From Oscillospiraceae bacterium (lineage in GTDB: Bacteria; Bacillota; Clostridia; Oscillospirales; Oscillospiraceae), in assembly GCA_016287555.1 (NCBI GenBank), contig JAEFAK010000024.1, forward strand, positions 1 to 14,064: DNA of 14,064 nucleotides, given 5' to 3'. The position numbers were made by a program, and so were the translations under genes. Positions 1-6,739 of this stretch are shown here, piece after piece; the first letter of the stretch is position 1, and every line of letters starts with the position of its first letter. The notes beneath the pieces are model-generated. The model was not told the DNA's origin, made no database searches, and saw only the letters and a list, made by a program, of their open reading frames with translations.

Positions 1-1095
1 GGAGCAGTAGGGGGTGCCGTACTTGGAGGTCAGCTCGAAAAGGAGCTTGTTGTTCTCCGTCTCGGACCAGTCGAAGTCGCGGGTGATCGAATAGGTGGGG
101 ATGGGGTACTGGAAGCCGCGGCCGTTGGCGTCGCCCTCGATCATTATCTCGATGAAGGCCTTGTTGACCATGTCCATCTCGGGCTTGCAGTCCTTGTAGC
201 AGAAGTCCATCTCCTTGCCGCCGACTATGCAGGGCAGCTCGGCCAGGTCGGCCGGGACGGTCCAGTCGAGGGTGATGTTGGAGAAGGGAGCCTGCGTGCC
301 CCAGCGCGACGGGGTGTTGACGCCGTAGACGAAGCTCTGGATGCACTGCTTGACCTCTTTGTAGGAGAGGTTGTCGATCTTGACGAAGGGGGCGAGGTAG
401 GTGTCGAAGCTGGAGAAGGCCTGCGCGCCGGCCCATTCGTTCTGCATGATGCCGAGGAAGTTGACCATCTGGTTGCAGAGGGTGCTCAGGTGGCCGGCGG
501 GGGAGGAGGTGATCTTGCCGGGGATGCCGCCGAGGCCCTCCTGGATGAGCTGCTTGAGGCTCCAGCCCGCGCAGTAGCCGGTCAGCATGGAGAGGTCGTG
601 CAGGTGCATGGCCGCGCTGGAGTGGGCGCGGGCGATCTCCTCGTCGTATATCTCGCTGAGCCAGTAGTTGGCGGTGATGGCGCCGGAGTTGGAGAGGATG
701 AGTCCGCCGACGGAGTAGGTGACGGTGGAGTTCTCCTTGACGCGCCAGTCGTTGATCTTGAGGTAGTTGTCGACGGTCTTCTTATAGTCGAGGACGGTCT
801 CGTCGATGTTGCGCAGGTTCTCATGCTGCTTGCGGTAGAGGATGTAGGCCTTGGCGACGTCGCCGTAGCCCGCCTCGCCGAGAACATGCTCGACGCTGTC
901 CTGGATGTCCTCGACGGCGATGAGCTCGTCCTTTATTTTCTTCTGGAAGTCGGCCGTGACCTTCAGGGCGAGAAAATCGATGATGTCCTGCGTATAGTTG
1001 GTCTCGGTCGCGTCAAACGCCTTCTGGATGGCGGCTCCGATCTTGGAGATCTCGAAATCGACGACCTTGCCGTCTCTTTTTATGGTTCTGTACAT
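1..1095 (-). CDS. nrdD: Anaerobic (class III) ribonucleoside-triphosphate reductase, N-terminal half, cut by window edge
   Basis: This is the catalytic subunit that reduces ribonucleotides to deoxyribonucleotides without oxygen, using a glycyl radical installed by a radical-SAM activase. The visible 365 residues start with an ATP-cone allosteric domain (about residues 1-95, opening MYRTIKRDGK) and run into the reductase barrel. HDLSMLTGYCAGWSL (about 166-180) and TPSRWGTQAPFSN (about 261-273) are typical class III segments, and C174 probably matches a conserved active-site cysteine. The C-terminal half, with the glycyl-radical loop and zinc-binding cysteines, lies beyond base 1, so activity cannot be judged. 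The ATG at 1095 has a GGAGG site 6 bases upstream. The activase gene lies upstream on the same strand across a 194-base gap holding a promoter and NrdR-like boxes. Family assignment is very secure. Confidence 0.96.
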   Translation of the reverse strand, partial: MYRTIKRDGKVVDFEISKIGAAIQKAFDATETNYTQDIIDFLALKVTADFQKKIKDELIAVEDIQDSVEHVLGEAGYGDVAKAYILYRKQHENLRNIDETVLDYKKTVDNYLKINDWRVKENSTVTYSVGGLILSNSGAITANYWLSEIYDEEIARAHSSAAMHLHDLSMLTGYCAGWSLKQLIQEGLGGIPGKITSSPAGHLSTLCNQMVNFLGIMQNEWAGAQAFSSFDTYLAPFVKIDNLSYKEVKQCIQSFVYGVNTPSRWGTQAPFSNITLDWTVPADLAELPCIVGGKEMDFCYKDCKPEMDMVNKAFIEIMIEGDANGRGFQYPIPTYSITRDFDWSETENNKLLFELTSKYGTPYCS

Positions 1096-1120
1096 AGCGT
1101 TCCCTCCGGGCTCCTCGGCC

Positions 1121-1194
1121 CTTTTATCATAAAATATATTATAAAAGACGATGTGTGCGCCCGGAAGGCGCATTCCGCCCCCGAGAGCACACAT
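1121..1194 (-). repeat. Inverted repeats in the nrdD leader and start region
   Basis: Three inverted repeats lie between the promoter and the nrdD ribosome binding site. ATGTGTGC at 1151-1158 is perfectly repeated in inverse at 1187-1194, spanning the predicted transcription start, so that pair may act as DNA. Nested inside it, CGGAA/TTCCG (1162-1166 and 1173-1177) forms a small hairpin with a six-base loop. CTTTTAT/ATAAAAG (1121-1127 and 1141-1147) forms an AT-rich hairpin in the leader RNA. A short GGGC/GCCC pair then sits directly before the ribosome binding site. No known riboswitch was recognised and the function is unknown. Confidence 0.45.
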
Positions 1195-1223
1195 AGATTA
1201 GCATAGGCATAATATTATGTCAA
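1195..1223 (-). promoter_or_regulatory. Sigma-A promoter for nrdD
   Basis: On the minus strand a perfect -35 hexamer TTGACA (1223-1218) is followed, after exactly 17 bases, by TAATCT (1200-1195) as the -10. This predicts a start near 1188 and a leader of about 93 bases before the nrdD ATG. A second, weaker candidate overlaps it: TTGCGA (1236-1231), a 16-base spacer and TATTAT (1214-1209). In that arrangement the -35 sits inside the nearer NrdR-like box. I cannot tell from sequence which one is used, or whether both are. Confidence 0.7.
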
Positions 1224-1230
1224 TAGAATA

Positions 1231-1278
1231 TCGCAAAATATTGATGACAAATTGGATACAAACCACAATATATAGTTA
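1231..1278 (-). promoter_or_regulatory. Pair of NrdR-box-like operators upstream of nrdD
   Basis: The NrdR consensus, from memory, is acaCwAtATaTwGwgt. Bases 1263-1278 (CCACAATATATAGTTA) match it at about 13 of 16 positions, and 1231-1246 (TCGCAAAATATTGATG) at about 11 of 16. The starts are 32 bases apart, leaving a 16-base gap, which is the usual NrdR arrangement with both sites on one face of the helix. NrdR represses ribonucleotide reductase genes when dATP is high. The position just upstream of, or overlapping, the nrdD promoter fits repression of nrdD. The distal box ends 12 bases before the nrdG stop codon. Confidence 0.65.
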
Positions 1279-1289
1279 TATTAACTATT

Positions 1290-1985
1290 TCAGTCTATCC
1301 CGCGCAGCTCCGCCGAGGGGACGTAAAGCCGCAGAATATCAAGCATTTCGCGCGCCTCGGCCGGCGTCGGGGAGGCCATGGGAGCCCCTACCGTATCGCC
1401 CGAATCCTTGTAGCCCTGTATGAAGAAGGCGCGCGCGCCCCGCGTCAGGCGGCCTATGGCGTGAAAGTCCTCCGGCGCGTGCGTGTCGGGGGAGACGGTC
1501 GTCCTGAATTCGTAGGGGACGGCGCCGCCCATGAGCAGGCGGACCGAGCGCTCCACCGGCGCGAAGTCGAGCCCGGGGACGCCCGTCAGCTCCGGATACT
1601 TTTCCGGCGCGCCCTTTATATCCATGGCGACGTAGTCGAGAAGCCCCGCGTCCATGAGCGCCGCCAGCCTGTCGGGCATGCAGCCGTTGGTGTCGAGCTT
1701 GACGAGCGCGCCGCGCTCGCGCAGGCCGCGTATGAAGTCGGCGAGGTCCGGCTGCAGGAGCGGCTCGCCGCCCGTCACGCAGACGCCCTCTATCATGCCG
1801 CGCCTCTTTTCAAGCAGCGCGTAGACCTCCTCCGGGTCGATGACGGGCTGCTCGGCGGGGCGCAGGACGAGCCCCGCGTTGTGGCAGTATGGGCAGCGCA
1901 GGTTGCACCCGCCGGTAAAGACCGTGCAGGCGACCTTGCCCGGCCAGTCGAGAAGAGTCAGCTTTTGAAATCCGCATATAAGCAT
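1290..1985 (-). CDS. nrdG: Anaerobic ribonucleotide reductase activating protein, radical SAM
   Basis: This is the radical-SAM activase that uses a [4Fe-4S] cluster and S-adenosylmethionine to create the glycyl radical on NrdD. The protein has 231 residues. The cluster motif CNLRCPYC (Cys 27, 31, 34) has the CxxxCxxC form, and TGGEP (about 71-75) is the SAM-contacting motif. The opening MLICGFQKLTLLDWPGKVAC resembles the longer NrdG-like activase family common in Clostridia and archaea rather than the short E. coli NrdG. Longer in-frame starts exist upstream, but the ATG at 1985 has a GGAGG site 6 bases before it and begins the conserved region. It precedes nrdD, the reverse of the common nrdD-nrdG order. 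NrdD is the inferred partner; activation of another glycyl-radical enzyme is less likely. Confidence 0.92.
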   Translation of the reverse strand: MLICGFQKLTLLDWPGKVACTVFTGGCNLRCPYCHNAGLVLRPAEQPVIDPEEVYALLEKRRGMIEGVCVTGGEPLLQPDLADFIRGLRERGALVKLDTNGCMPDRLAALMDAGLLDYVAMDIKGAPEKYPELTGVPGLDFAPVERSVRLLMGGAVPYEFRTTVSPDTHAPEDFHAIGRLTRGARAFFIQGYKDSGDTVGAPMASPTPAEAREMLDILRLYVPSAELRGID

Positions 1986-2015
1986 GGCGGCGCCTCCGTT
2001 GAAGAACTTGCCCGT

Positions 2016-2024
2016 ATTATACCA
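2016..2024 (-). promoter_or_regulatory. Extended -10 promoter for nrdG
   Basis: On the minus strand TGG-TATAAT (2024-2016) is an extended -10 element with a perfect TATAAT. No good -35 is visible at 16-18 bases, as is usual for extended -10 promoters. The start would fall near 2009, leaving a 24-base leader to the nrdG ATG. It lies directly downstream of the gltS terminator, so nrdG appears to be transcribed independently of gltS. Confidence 0.55.
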
Positions 2025-2054
2025 CAGAATCGGTCCCGATAGGATGTTTTTCAT

Positions 2055-2086
2055 AAAAAAAGGGACCGGCGCCGGCCGGTCCCTTT
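2055..2086 (-). terminator. Rho-independent terminator of gltS
   Basis: The 11-base arms 2059-2069 (AAAGGGACCGG) and 2076-2086 (CCGGTCCCTTT) pair perfectly around a six-base loop. On the minus strand the hairpin runs into a U tract from the A run at 2055-2061. It begins 11 bases after the gltS stop codon. Confidence 0.9.
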
Positions 2087-2097
2087 CATTATATATA

Positions 2098-3528
2098 TTA
2101 TTTGTCCGCCTTGTCCGATTTTTTGCGGCGCCTGAATATCAGCGAGCGGAAGGAGATGATCTCGATGACGATGAAAAGCACGACGAGAAGGCCGAGGGTT
2201 ATCCACGATTTCGTTATGCCCTTCGGCGCGACGGCGAGCAGCAGGAGCATCGGGAAGCCGAAGACTATCGCCCAGAGCTGCTGATAGACGAGGTTGTTCG
2301 CGGCGGGGGTCTCGAAGTTCGGGTCGCGCTCGCGCAGGAGGATGACGCCCGTGCTGGCCGTGCCGGTCAGCATGCCGTACATCGCCAGCCACTGCTCGTC
2401 CTCATAGTCCGGGAAGAGACGCTTGCAGGTGAAGCGGAGCAGGAAGTAGGTCACGACGGCGCCCGCGACGCAGACGACGGAGAGGGGGACGATGAATTCC
2501 CTGATCGTGAAGGCGCGCAGGTCTATCGCCGCGATGGAGGCGACGACCATCATGTCGAACATGAAGCCCGCTATGCGCGACTGCATGAAGTTGTTGGTGT
2601 ATTCGCGCTTGATGACGTTGGCCTTCTTCAGCCCGCGCAGTATCGCCTTGAGGACTATGGCGAAGATCGTGCCGAAGAGGAAGTTGAAGCCCCAGATGAG
2701 CGGGCGGACGGTATTGTAGCCGAAGTTGCCGAGCACGCCCGTCTCGATGACGGCGTTGACGCCCGCCATGAAGGCGTAGGCGGCTATGTAGGCGATGAAG
2801 GCGAGCGCGATCTGGACGGTGAGCTTATCCATGGATTCGGAGAGGGGGATCTCGCCGTTGCCGGTGATGTGCTGGGCGGTGAGGTGCGTCTCATTGTAGT
2901 CCGAGCCGGTCTCGCCGGAGAAGCGGCCGCGCCTGCGCAGGACGTTGAGGAAGATGATGCCGCCCACGCTCGCGGCGATGAAGCCGACGGCCGCGACGGT
3001 CAGGCCGAAGCTCGTCCCGTTGGCAAAGCCGTAGGTAGCCTCATAGGTATGGCCCCAGTTGTAGGCCTGGCCGGGGCCCTGCCCGTAGCCCATCGGGAGC
3101 AGGAGGCCGGCGGCGGGGAAGCTGCCGAGCGCGTAGGAGAAGCCTATCGTTATCGCGAGGCCGGCTATGCCCTGCAGCAGATATCCCGCGACGGTCGTGA
3201 GGCCGGAATTGAAGATGTCGCGCTGCCTGTGCGGGTCCTTCTCGCGCTCGGTCGTCTTGAGGCTCATCGCGACGAAGCCGAGGCCGAGCCCGTGGTAGGT
3301 CAGGGCCTCGAGGGTCCTGACGTCGAGCATCGGATTGCCCGTTATCTTTTTATAAATAAAGCCCGCTATCAGAACGAGGAAGCCGCCGAGGACGGAACTC
3401 GGTATCATCGAGCGCCGCAGCGGGGGGATAACGCGCCTGAGCACGTTGGCGGCCATCATTCCGATCAGCAGGACCGTAAGGACGATAATAAAGTTCCATA
3501 CGCCGGAATCCCAGAGATTAGTAGTCAT
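2098..3528 (-). CDS. gltS: Sodium/glutamate symporter, GltS (ESS) family
   Basis: This inner-membrane secondary transporter takes up glutamate with sodium. The 476-residue protein has many hydrophobic helices through its length. It carries family-like signatures: the N-terminal IPSSVLGGFLVLIAGF segment, a glycine-rich re-entrant-loop-like stretch MGYGQGPGQAYNWG, and GMLTGTASTGVILLRERDP near the C terminus, matching the second half of the inverted-repeat fold. It is longer than E. coli GltS (about 400), mostly through a central charged linker (GRFSGETGSDYNE region) and a basic tail ending RRRKKSDKADK. The ATG at 3528 follows GGAGG by 9 bases; the longer in-frame extension runs back through the promoter and is not coding. 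It is monocistronic, with its own promoter and terminator. Glutamate as substrate is by family; a related dicarboxylate is possible. Confidence 0.88.
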   Translation of the reverse strand: MTTNLWDSGVWNFIIVLTVLLIGMMAANVLRRVIPPLRRSMIPSSVLGGFLVLIAGFIYKKITGNPMLDVRTLEALTYHGLGLGFVAMSLKTTEREKDPHRQRDIFNSGLTTVAGYLLQGIAGLAITIGFSYALGSFPAAGLLLPMGYGQGPGQAYNWGHTYEATYGFANGTSFGLTVAAVGFIAASVGGIIFLNVLRRRGRFSGETGSDYNETHLTAQHITGNGEIPLSESMDKLTVQIALAFIAYIAAYAFMAGVNAVIETGVLGNFGYNTVRPLIWGFNFLFGTIFAIVLKAILRGLKKANVIKREYTNNFMQSRIAGFMFDMMVVASIAAIDLRAFTIREFIVPLSVVCVAGAVVTYFLLRFTCKRLFPDYEDEQWLAMYGMLTGTASTGVILLRERDPNFETPAANNLVYQQLWAIVFGFPMLLLLAVAPKGITKSWITLGLLVVLFIVIEIISFRSLIFRRRKKSDKADK

Positions 3529-3562
3529 TTGCTTCGTCCTCCGACAGAAATACTTATTCTGG

Positions 3563-3591
3563 ATTATAAAGGATGCGGCGGATATTGTCAA
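3563..3591 (-). promoter_or_regulatory. Perfect consensus sigma-A promoter for gltS
   Basis: On the minus strand TTGACA (3591-3586) and TATAAT (3568-3563) are both exact consensus hexamers, separated by the optimal 17 bases. The start should lie near 3556, giving a leader of about 27 bases before the gltS ATG. No hairpin or operator is evident in that leader, suggesting strong expression unless a repressor binds upstream. Confidence 0.85.
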
Positions 3592-3619
3592 AATAATTTG
3601 CCCTGCGGCGCGGCAGAGG

Positions 3620-3648
3620 TTGTAAATCTCCCGCGCCGGTGCTACAAT
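3620..3648 (+). promoter_or_regulatory. Sigma-A promoter for the ABC-nadE-LCP operon
   Basis: TTGTAA (3620-3625), a 17-base spacer and TACAAT (3643-3648) form a good sigma-A promoter. A TG at 3640-3641 one base before the -10 makes it an extended -10. The start is predicted near 3655, about 29 bases before the ATPase ATG. It diverges from the gltS promoter, with 28 bases between the two -35 elements. Confidence 0.7.
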
Positions 3649-3683
3649 CAACGGGACAAGAAAGCCTTAAAAGGAGAATGACG

Positions 3684-4400
3684 ATGCTTGTCATAAAAGA
3701 CTTTTCAAAGACCTATAAGGGCGGCCGCAAGGCCGTCGACGGCCTGTCGCTCCACGTCGAGCCCGGCGTCATATACGGCTTCATAGGCCATAACGGCGCT
3801 GGAAAGACGACGACGATACGCTCCGTCGTCGGCGCGCAGAGCTTCGATTCCGGCGAGATACTCATAGGCGGCAAGTCCATAACCGCCGAGCCGGAGGCCG
3901 CCAAGCGCCTCATGGCATACATCCCCGACAGCCCCGAGACCTATGACAACATGACCGGGACGCGCTTTCTCAACTTCGTGGCCGACGTCTACGGCGTCGG
4001 CGCCGCCGAGCGGCGCGAGCGCATAACGCGCTACGGCGACCTTTTCGAGATAACCTCCCGCCTCGGCAACGCCGTGAGCACCTATTCCCACGGCATGAAG
4101 CAAAAGCTCGTCCTCATCTCCGCGCTGATACACGCCCCGCGCCTGCTCGTGCTCGACGAGCCCTTCGTCGGGCTCGATCCGAAGGCGGCGTTCACTCTCA
4201 AGGAGATAATGCACGAGATGACGGCCGACGGCTGCGCCATATTCTTCTCGACCCACGTTCTCGACACCGCCGAGAAGCTCTGCGACCGCGTCGCCATCAT
4301 CAAGGACGGAAGGCTCGTCGCCGAGGGGACCATGGACGAGATCCGCGGCAACGAGAGCCTCGAACACGTATTTCTGGAGCTGACCGATCATGATGCTTAA
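3684..4400 (+). CDS. ABC transporter ATP-binding protein (ABC-2/exporter type)
   Basis: This cytoplasmic ATPase of 238 residues powers the membrane protein encoded next to it. Walker A is GHNGAGKT (35-42), the signature motif is the SHGMKQ variant (135-140) in place of LSGGQ, Walker B is LLVLDEP (154-160), the D-loop is GLDP, and the H-loop histidine is H191 in STHVLD. The usual Q-loop glutamine is replaced in YIPDSPETYDNMT (about 79-91), a change I associate with EcsA/YtrB-like exporter ATPases. The ATG at 3684 lies 7 bases after AAGGAG; the ATG at 3678 is too close to it. It overlaps the permease gene by 11 bases, so the pair is translationally coupled. The substrate is unknown. Confidence 0.93.
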   Translation: MLVIKDFSKTYKGGRKAVDGLSLHVEPGVIYGFIGHNGAGKTTTIRSVVGAQSFDSGEILIGGKSITAEPEAAKRLMAYIPDSPETYDNMTGTRFLNFVADVYGVGAAERRERITRYGDLFEITSRLGNAVSTYSHGMKQKLVLISALIHAPRLLVLDEPFVGLDPKAAFTLKEIMHEMTADGCAIFFSTHVLDTAEKLCDRVAIIKDGRLVAEGTMDEIRGNESLEHVFLELTDHDA

Positions 4401-5952
4401 GCTTGCGGGCATATACTGGCTCGAGCAGCTCAAGCTCGGGACCGGGGACAAAAAGGCGAAGCTGCGCCTGCTCGGCCTGCTCGCCGTAGGGATATACGTC
4501 TTCGTGATGGTCTATTCCTTCGCCAACTCCATGGCGGCGCAGCTTTCCGAGCAGGGCTCGCTGGCACGCATGGCCGAGCTCTTCATGACGGCCGCGAGCG
4601 CGCTCGTCATCCTCTCGACGCTCTTTTCCGCGCGCGACATCCTCTTTTCATACAGGGACCGCGAGATGCTCACCGCCATGCCCATAAAGCGGGTGACGCT
4701 CGTCGGCTCGCGCGTGCTGATCCTGCTCATCTATGAGGGCATGTTCACGCTGATGCTGATGCTCCCGATGTTCGTCGCCTTCGGGCGGCACGTCGAGATA
4801 ACGCCTTATTTCATCCTCTGCGCCGTAGTGGGCTGCCTGTTTTCCGCCTGCGTGCCCGCCGTCGTCGGCGCCGTGGTCGGGACGGGGCTCTCGGCGCTGC
4901 TTTCGGGCTTCAAGGGCGCGAAGGTCCTGCGCTACGTCGTCCTCGCCGTGTTCGCGCTGGCCATCATGGCCGTCTCCATGAGCACGGGCTTTACGGCCGG
5001 CGGCGGCCAGCTCAGCGAGGCCGCCCTCGCGAGACTCGACGACGTCATGGCCTCCGTGCGCAGCTTCTTTCCGACGGTGCGCCTTTTCTCAGACGGACTC
5101 ACGGGCGAGCCTCTCAAGCTCGAGGCGTTTGTCGTCGTCAGCGCCGCGCTCGCCGCGCTGCTGGTGCTTTTCGCGTCGAAGCTCATGCCCTTCGTCCTTG
5201 CGCGCTCCGACGCGGGCGGCACGGCGAAGGGGTACAGGCCGGAGAAGACCCGCAGCGTCTTTTCCGCGCTCTTCAACCGCGAGGCGAGGCTCTATTTCGG
5301 CTCCCCGATGTACCTCTTCAATACCGGCTTTTCGCTGCTCATAATGCTCATCGGCGCGGTCGCGGTCGCCGTCTTCCGCAGGAAGATCCTCGACAGCCGC
5401 ATGATGCTCGAGGGCGGGCGCTTCCTCTGGAGCATGCTGCCCTACCTCCTTGCGCTGTTTATCTCCATGTGCCCGATAACCGCCGTGACGATATCCATCG
5501 AGGGCCCGCGCTTCTGGATAATCCGCTCGATGCCCGTCTCCGCGAAGAAGGTCCTCGCGGCTAAGCTGCTGCTCGCGCTGCTCGTCGAGGCGGCGGTGAT
5601 CGTCGTCTCCGTGACGGTGCTGCAGCTCGCCCTTCCGATGGACGCGCTCTCCCGCGCCATGCTCTACGTCCTGCCGCTGGTCTACTGCCTCTTCATGTCC
5701 CTCATGGGGCTGATGTTCAATCTGCGCATGCCGAAGCTCGAATGGAAGACCGAGGCCGCCGTCGTCAAGCAGAGCGCATCCGTGACGGTCACGATGATAG
5801 TCGGCATGTCCGTGACCCTTATCCCGATGATCGTTTCCATGGCCCTGGGGCCCATAGGCGCGCCGATCGTCGCGGGAGCGCTGCTGATCGCGTCGGTGAT
5901 ACTTCTAATATGGCTTTTCAAGGGCGGCGTTCGCCGCTTCAACCAGATCTAA
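4390..5952 (+). CDS. ABC exporter permease, large two-halved membrane protein
   Basis: This integral membrane protein of 520 residues has about twelve hydrophobic segments, starting near residue 27 and clustering into two groups separated by a hydrophilic stretch around residues 265-305. The cytoplasmic-looking motif EMLTAMPIKRVTLVGSR (about 92-108) recurs in similar form as WIIRSMPVSAKKVLAAK (about 377-393). The protein therefore looks like two fused six-helix ABC-2-type halves, and one chain could pair with two ATPase copies. I think it belongs to the putative ABC exporter family found with EcsA-like ATPases in Firmicutes, but this needs a profile search. The start is ATGATG at 4390-4395, overlapping the ATPase stop. 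Substrate unknown; an envelope lipid, peptide or antimicrobial are possibilities only. Confidence 0.82.
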   Translation: MMLKLAGIYWLEQLKLGTGDKKAKLRLLGLLAVGIYVFVMVYSFANSMAAQLSEQGSLARMAELFMTAASALVILSTLFSARDILFSYRDREMLTAMPIKRVTLVGSRVLILLIYEGMFTLMLMLPMFVAFGRHVEITPYFILCAVVGCLFSACVPAVVGAVVGTGLSALLSGFKGAKVLRYVVLAVFALAIMAVSMSTGFTAGGGQLSEAALARLDDVMASVRSFFPTVRLFSDGLTGEPLKLEAFVVVSAALAALLVLFASKLMPFVLARSDAGGTAKGYRPEKTRSVFSALFNREARLYFGSPMYLFNTGFSLLIMLIGAVAVAVFRRKILDSRMMLEGGRFLWSMLPYLLALFISMCPITAVTISIEGPRFWIIRSMPVSAKKVLAAKLLLALLVEAAVIVVSVTVLQLALPMDALSRAMLYVLPLVYCLFMSLMGLMFNLRMPKLEWKTEAAVVKQSASVTVTMIVGMSVTLIPMIVSMALGPIGAPIVAGALLIASVILLIWLFKGGVRRFNQI

Positions 5953-5974
5953 CGTGAAAACGGAGGATAATATA

Positions 5975-6739
5975 ATGGAAAGAAACTGGGAGCGGGAAGT
6001 CGCAGCCCGCGTTGAATTCATCAGAAACAAGGTCGCCGAGGCCCATGCCGACGGCATAGTCTACGGCAACTCCGGCGGCAAGGACAGCGCCCTCGTAGGC
6101 ATCCTCTGCAAGATGGCCTGCGAGAAGACCGTCGGCATAGTCATGCCCGCCGGGTACATGGCCGGCATGGACGCCGACGAGCGCGACGCCGGGCTCGTCT
6201 CGCAGAAGTACCATATCGAGGTGCGCTACGCCGACCTCACCATGCTCCGCGACCTCGCCCAGCAGATGGTCGACTGCGTGACCATCCGCCTTACCAAAGG
6301 GGCGGAGATAAACATCGCGCCGCGCCTGCGCATGATGGTGCTCTACGGCGTCGCAGCCTCGGAAAACCTCCTTGTCGCGGGGACGGGCAACCGCAGCGAG
6401 CGCTTCGTCGGCTACTTTACCAAGTGGGGCGACGGCGCCTGCGACTTCAACCCCATCGCCGACCTGACCGTCGGCGAGGTGTACGGCATGCTCGAATACC
6501 TCGGCGCGCCGGAGAGCATAATAAAGAAGGCCCCTTCCGCCGGCCTCTACGAGGGCCAGACGGACGAGACCGACATGGGCATAACCTACGCCGCGATAGA
6601 TAAATACATCCTGACCGGCGAGGCGAATGCAGAGGACAAGGCGAAAATAGACGCCCGGCACGCGGCCAGCCTGCACAAGCTCCGCATGCCGGCGGTGTAC
6701 TTCGATACCAAAGACGATGAAAGACGATCTGGAGACTAA
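5975..6739 (+). CDS. nadE: NAD+ synthetase, ammonia-dependent
   Basis: This cytoplasmic enzyme carries out the last step of NAD synthesis, amidating nicotinic acid adenine dinucleotide with ATP and ammonia. The 254-residue protein has the ATP-pyrophosphatase P-loop SGGKDS (33-38), GTGNRSE (136-142), the KWGDGACDFNPI segment (150-161) and PSAGLYEGQTDETDMG (187-202), all hallmarks of NadE. No glutaminase (nitrilase) domain is fused, so free ammonia should be the nitrogen donor, unless a separate amidase supplies it. The ATG at 5975 is chosen because GGAGG (5962-5966) precedes it by 8 bases; an in-frame GTG at 5954 lies before that site. It begins 22 bases after the permease and overlaps the LCP gene by 23 bases. 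Confidence 0.94.
   Translation: MERNWEREVAARVEFIRNKVAEAHADGIVYGNSGGKDSALVGILCKMACEKTVGIVMPAGYMAGMDADERDAGLVSQKYHIEVRYADLTMLRDLAQQMVDCVTIRLTKGAEINIAPRLRMMVLYGVAASENLLVAGTGNRSERFVGYFTKWGDGACDFNPIADLTVGEVYGMLEYLGAPESIIKKAPSAGLYEGQTDETDMGITYAAIDKYILTGEANAEDKAKIDARHAASLHKLRMPAVYFDTKDDERRSGD

Noticed and set aside
1138..1143. TATAAT on the minus strand in the nrdD leader as another promoter
   Set aside because: No -35 element lies at a suitable distance, and the region is part of an AT-rich inverted repeat. The upstream promoter is far better.
1096..1194. nrdD leader hairpins as an ANTAR target RNA
   Set aside because: Two small hairpins can have six-base loops with G at position 4, but position 1 is not A in either, and one stem is only four base pairs. 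The known ANTAR target motif needs A and G.
490..1206. 238-codon open frame opposite nrdD
   Set aside because: It is antisense to a clear nrdD reading frame, runs through its promoter and is compositionally skewed.
1272..1288. ATAGTT/AACTAT inverted repeat as a terminator for nrdG
   Set aside because: The stem is only six AT-rich base pairs without a following U tract and it overlaps the NrdR-like box; termination is unlikely.
1984..3681. Long open frame of 565 codons on the plus strand opposite gltS
   Set aside because: It is the antisense shadow of gltS in GC-rich DNA. Its translation is low-complexity and rich in acidic residues, it crosses the gltS terminator and promoter, and it has no family signature.
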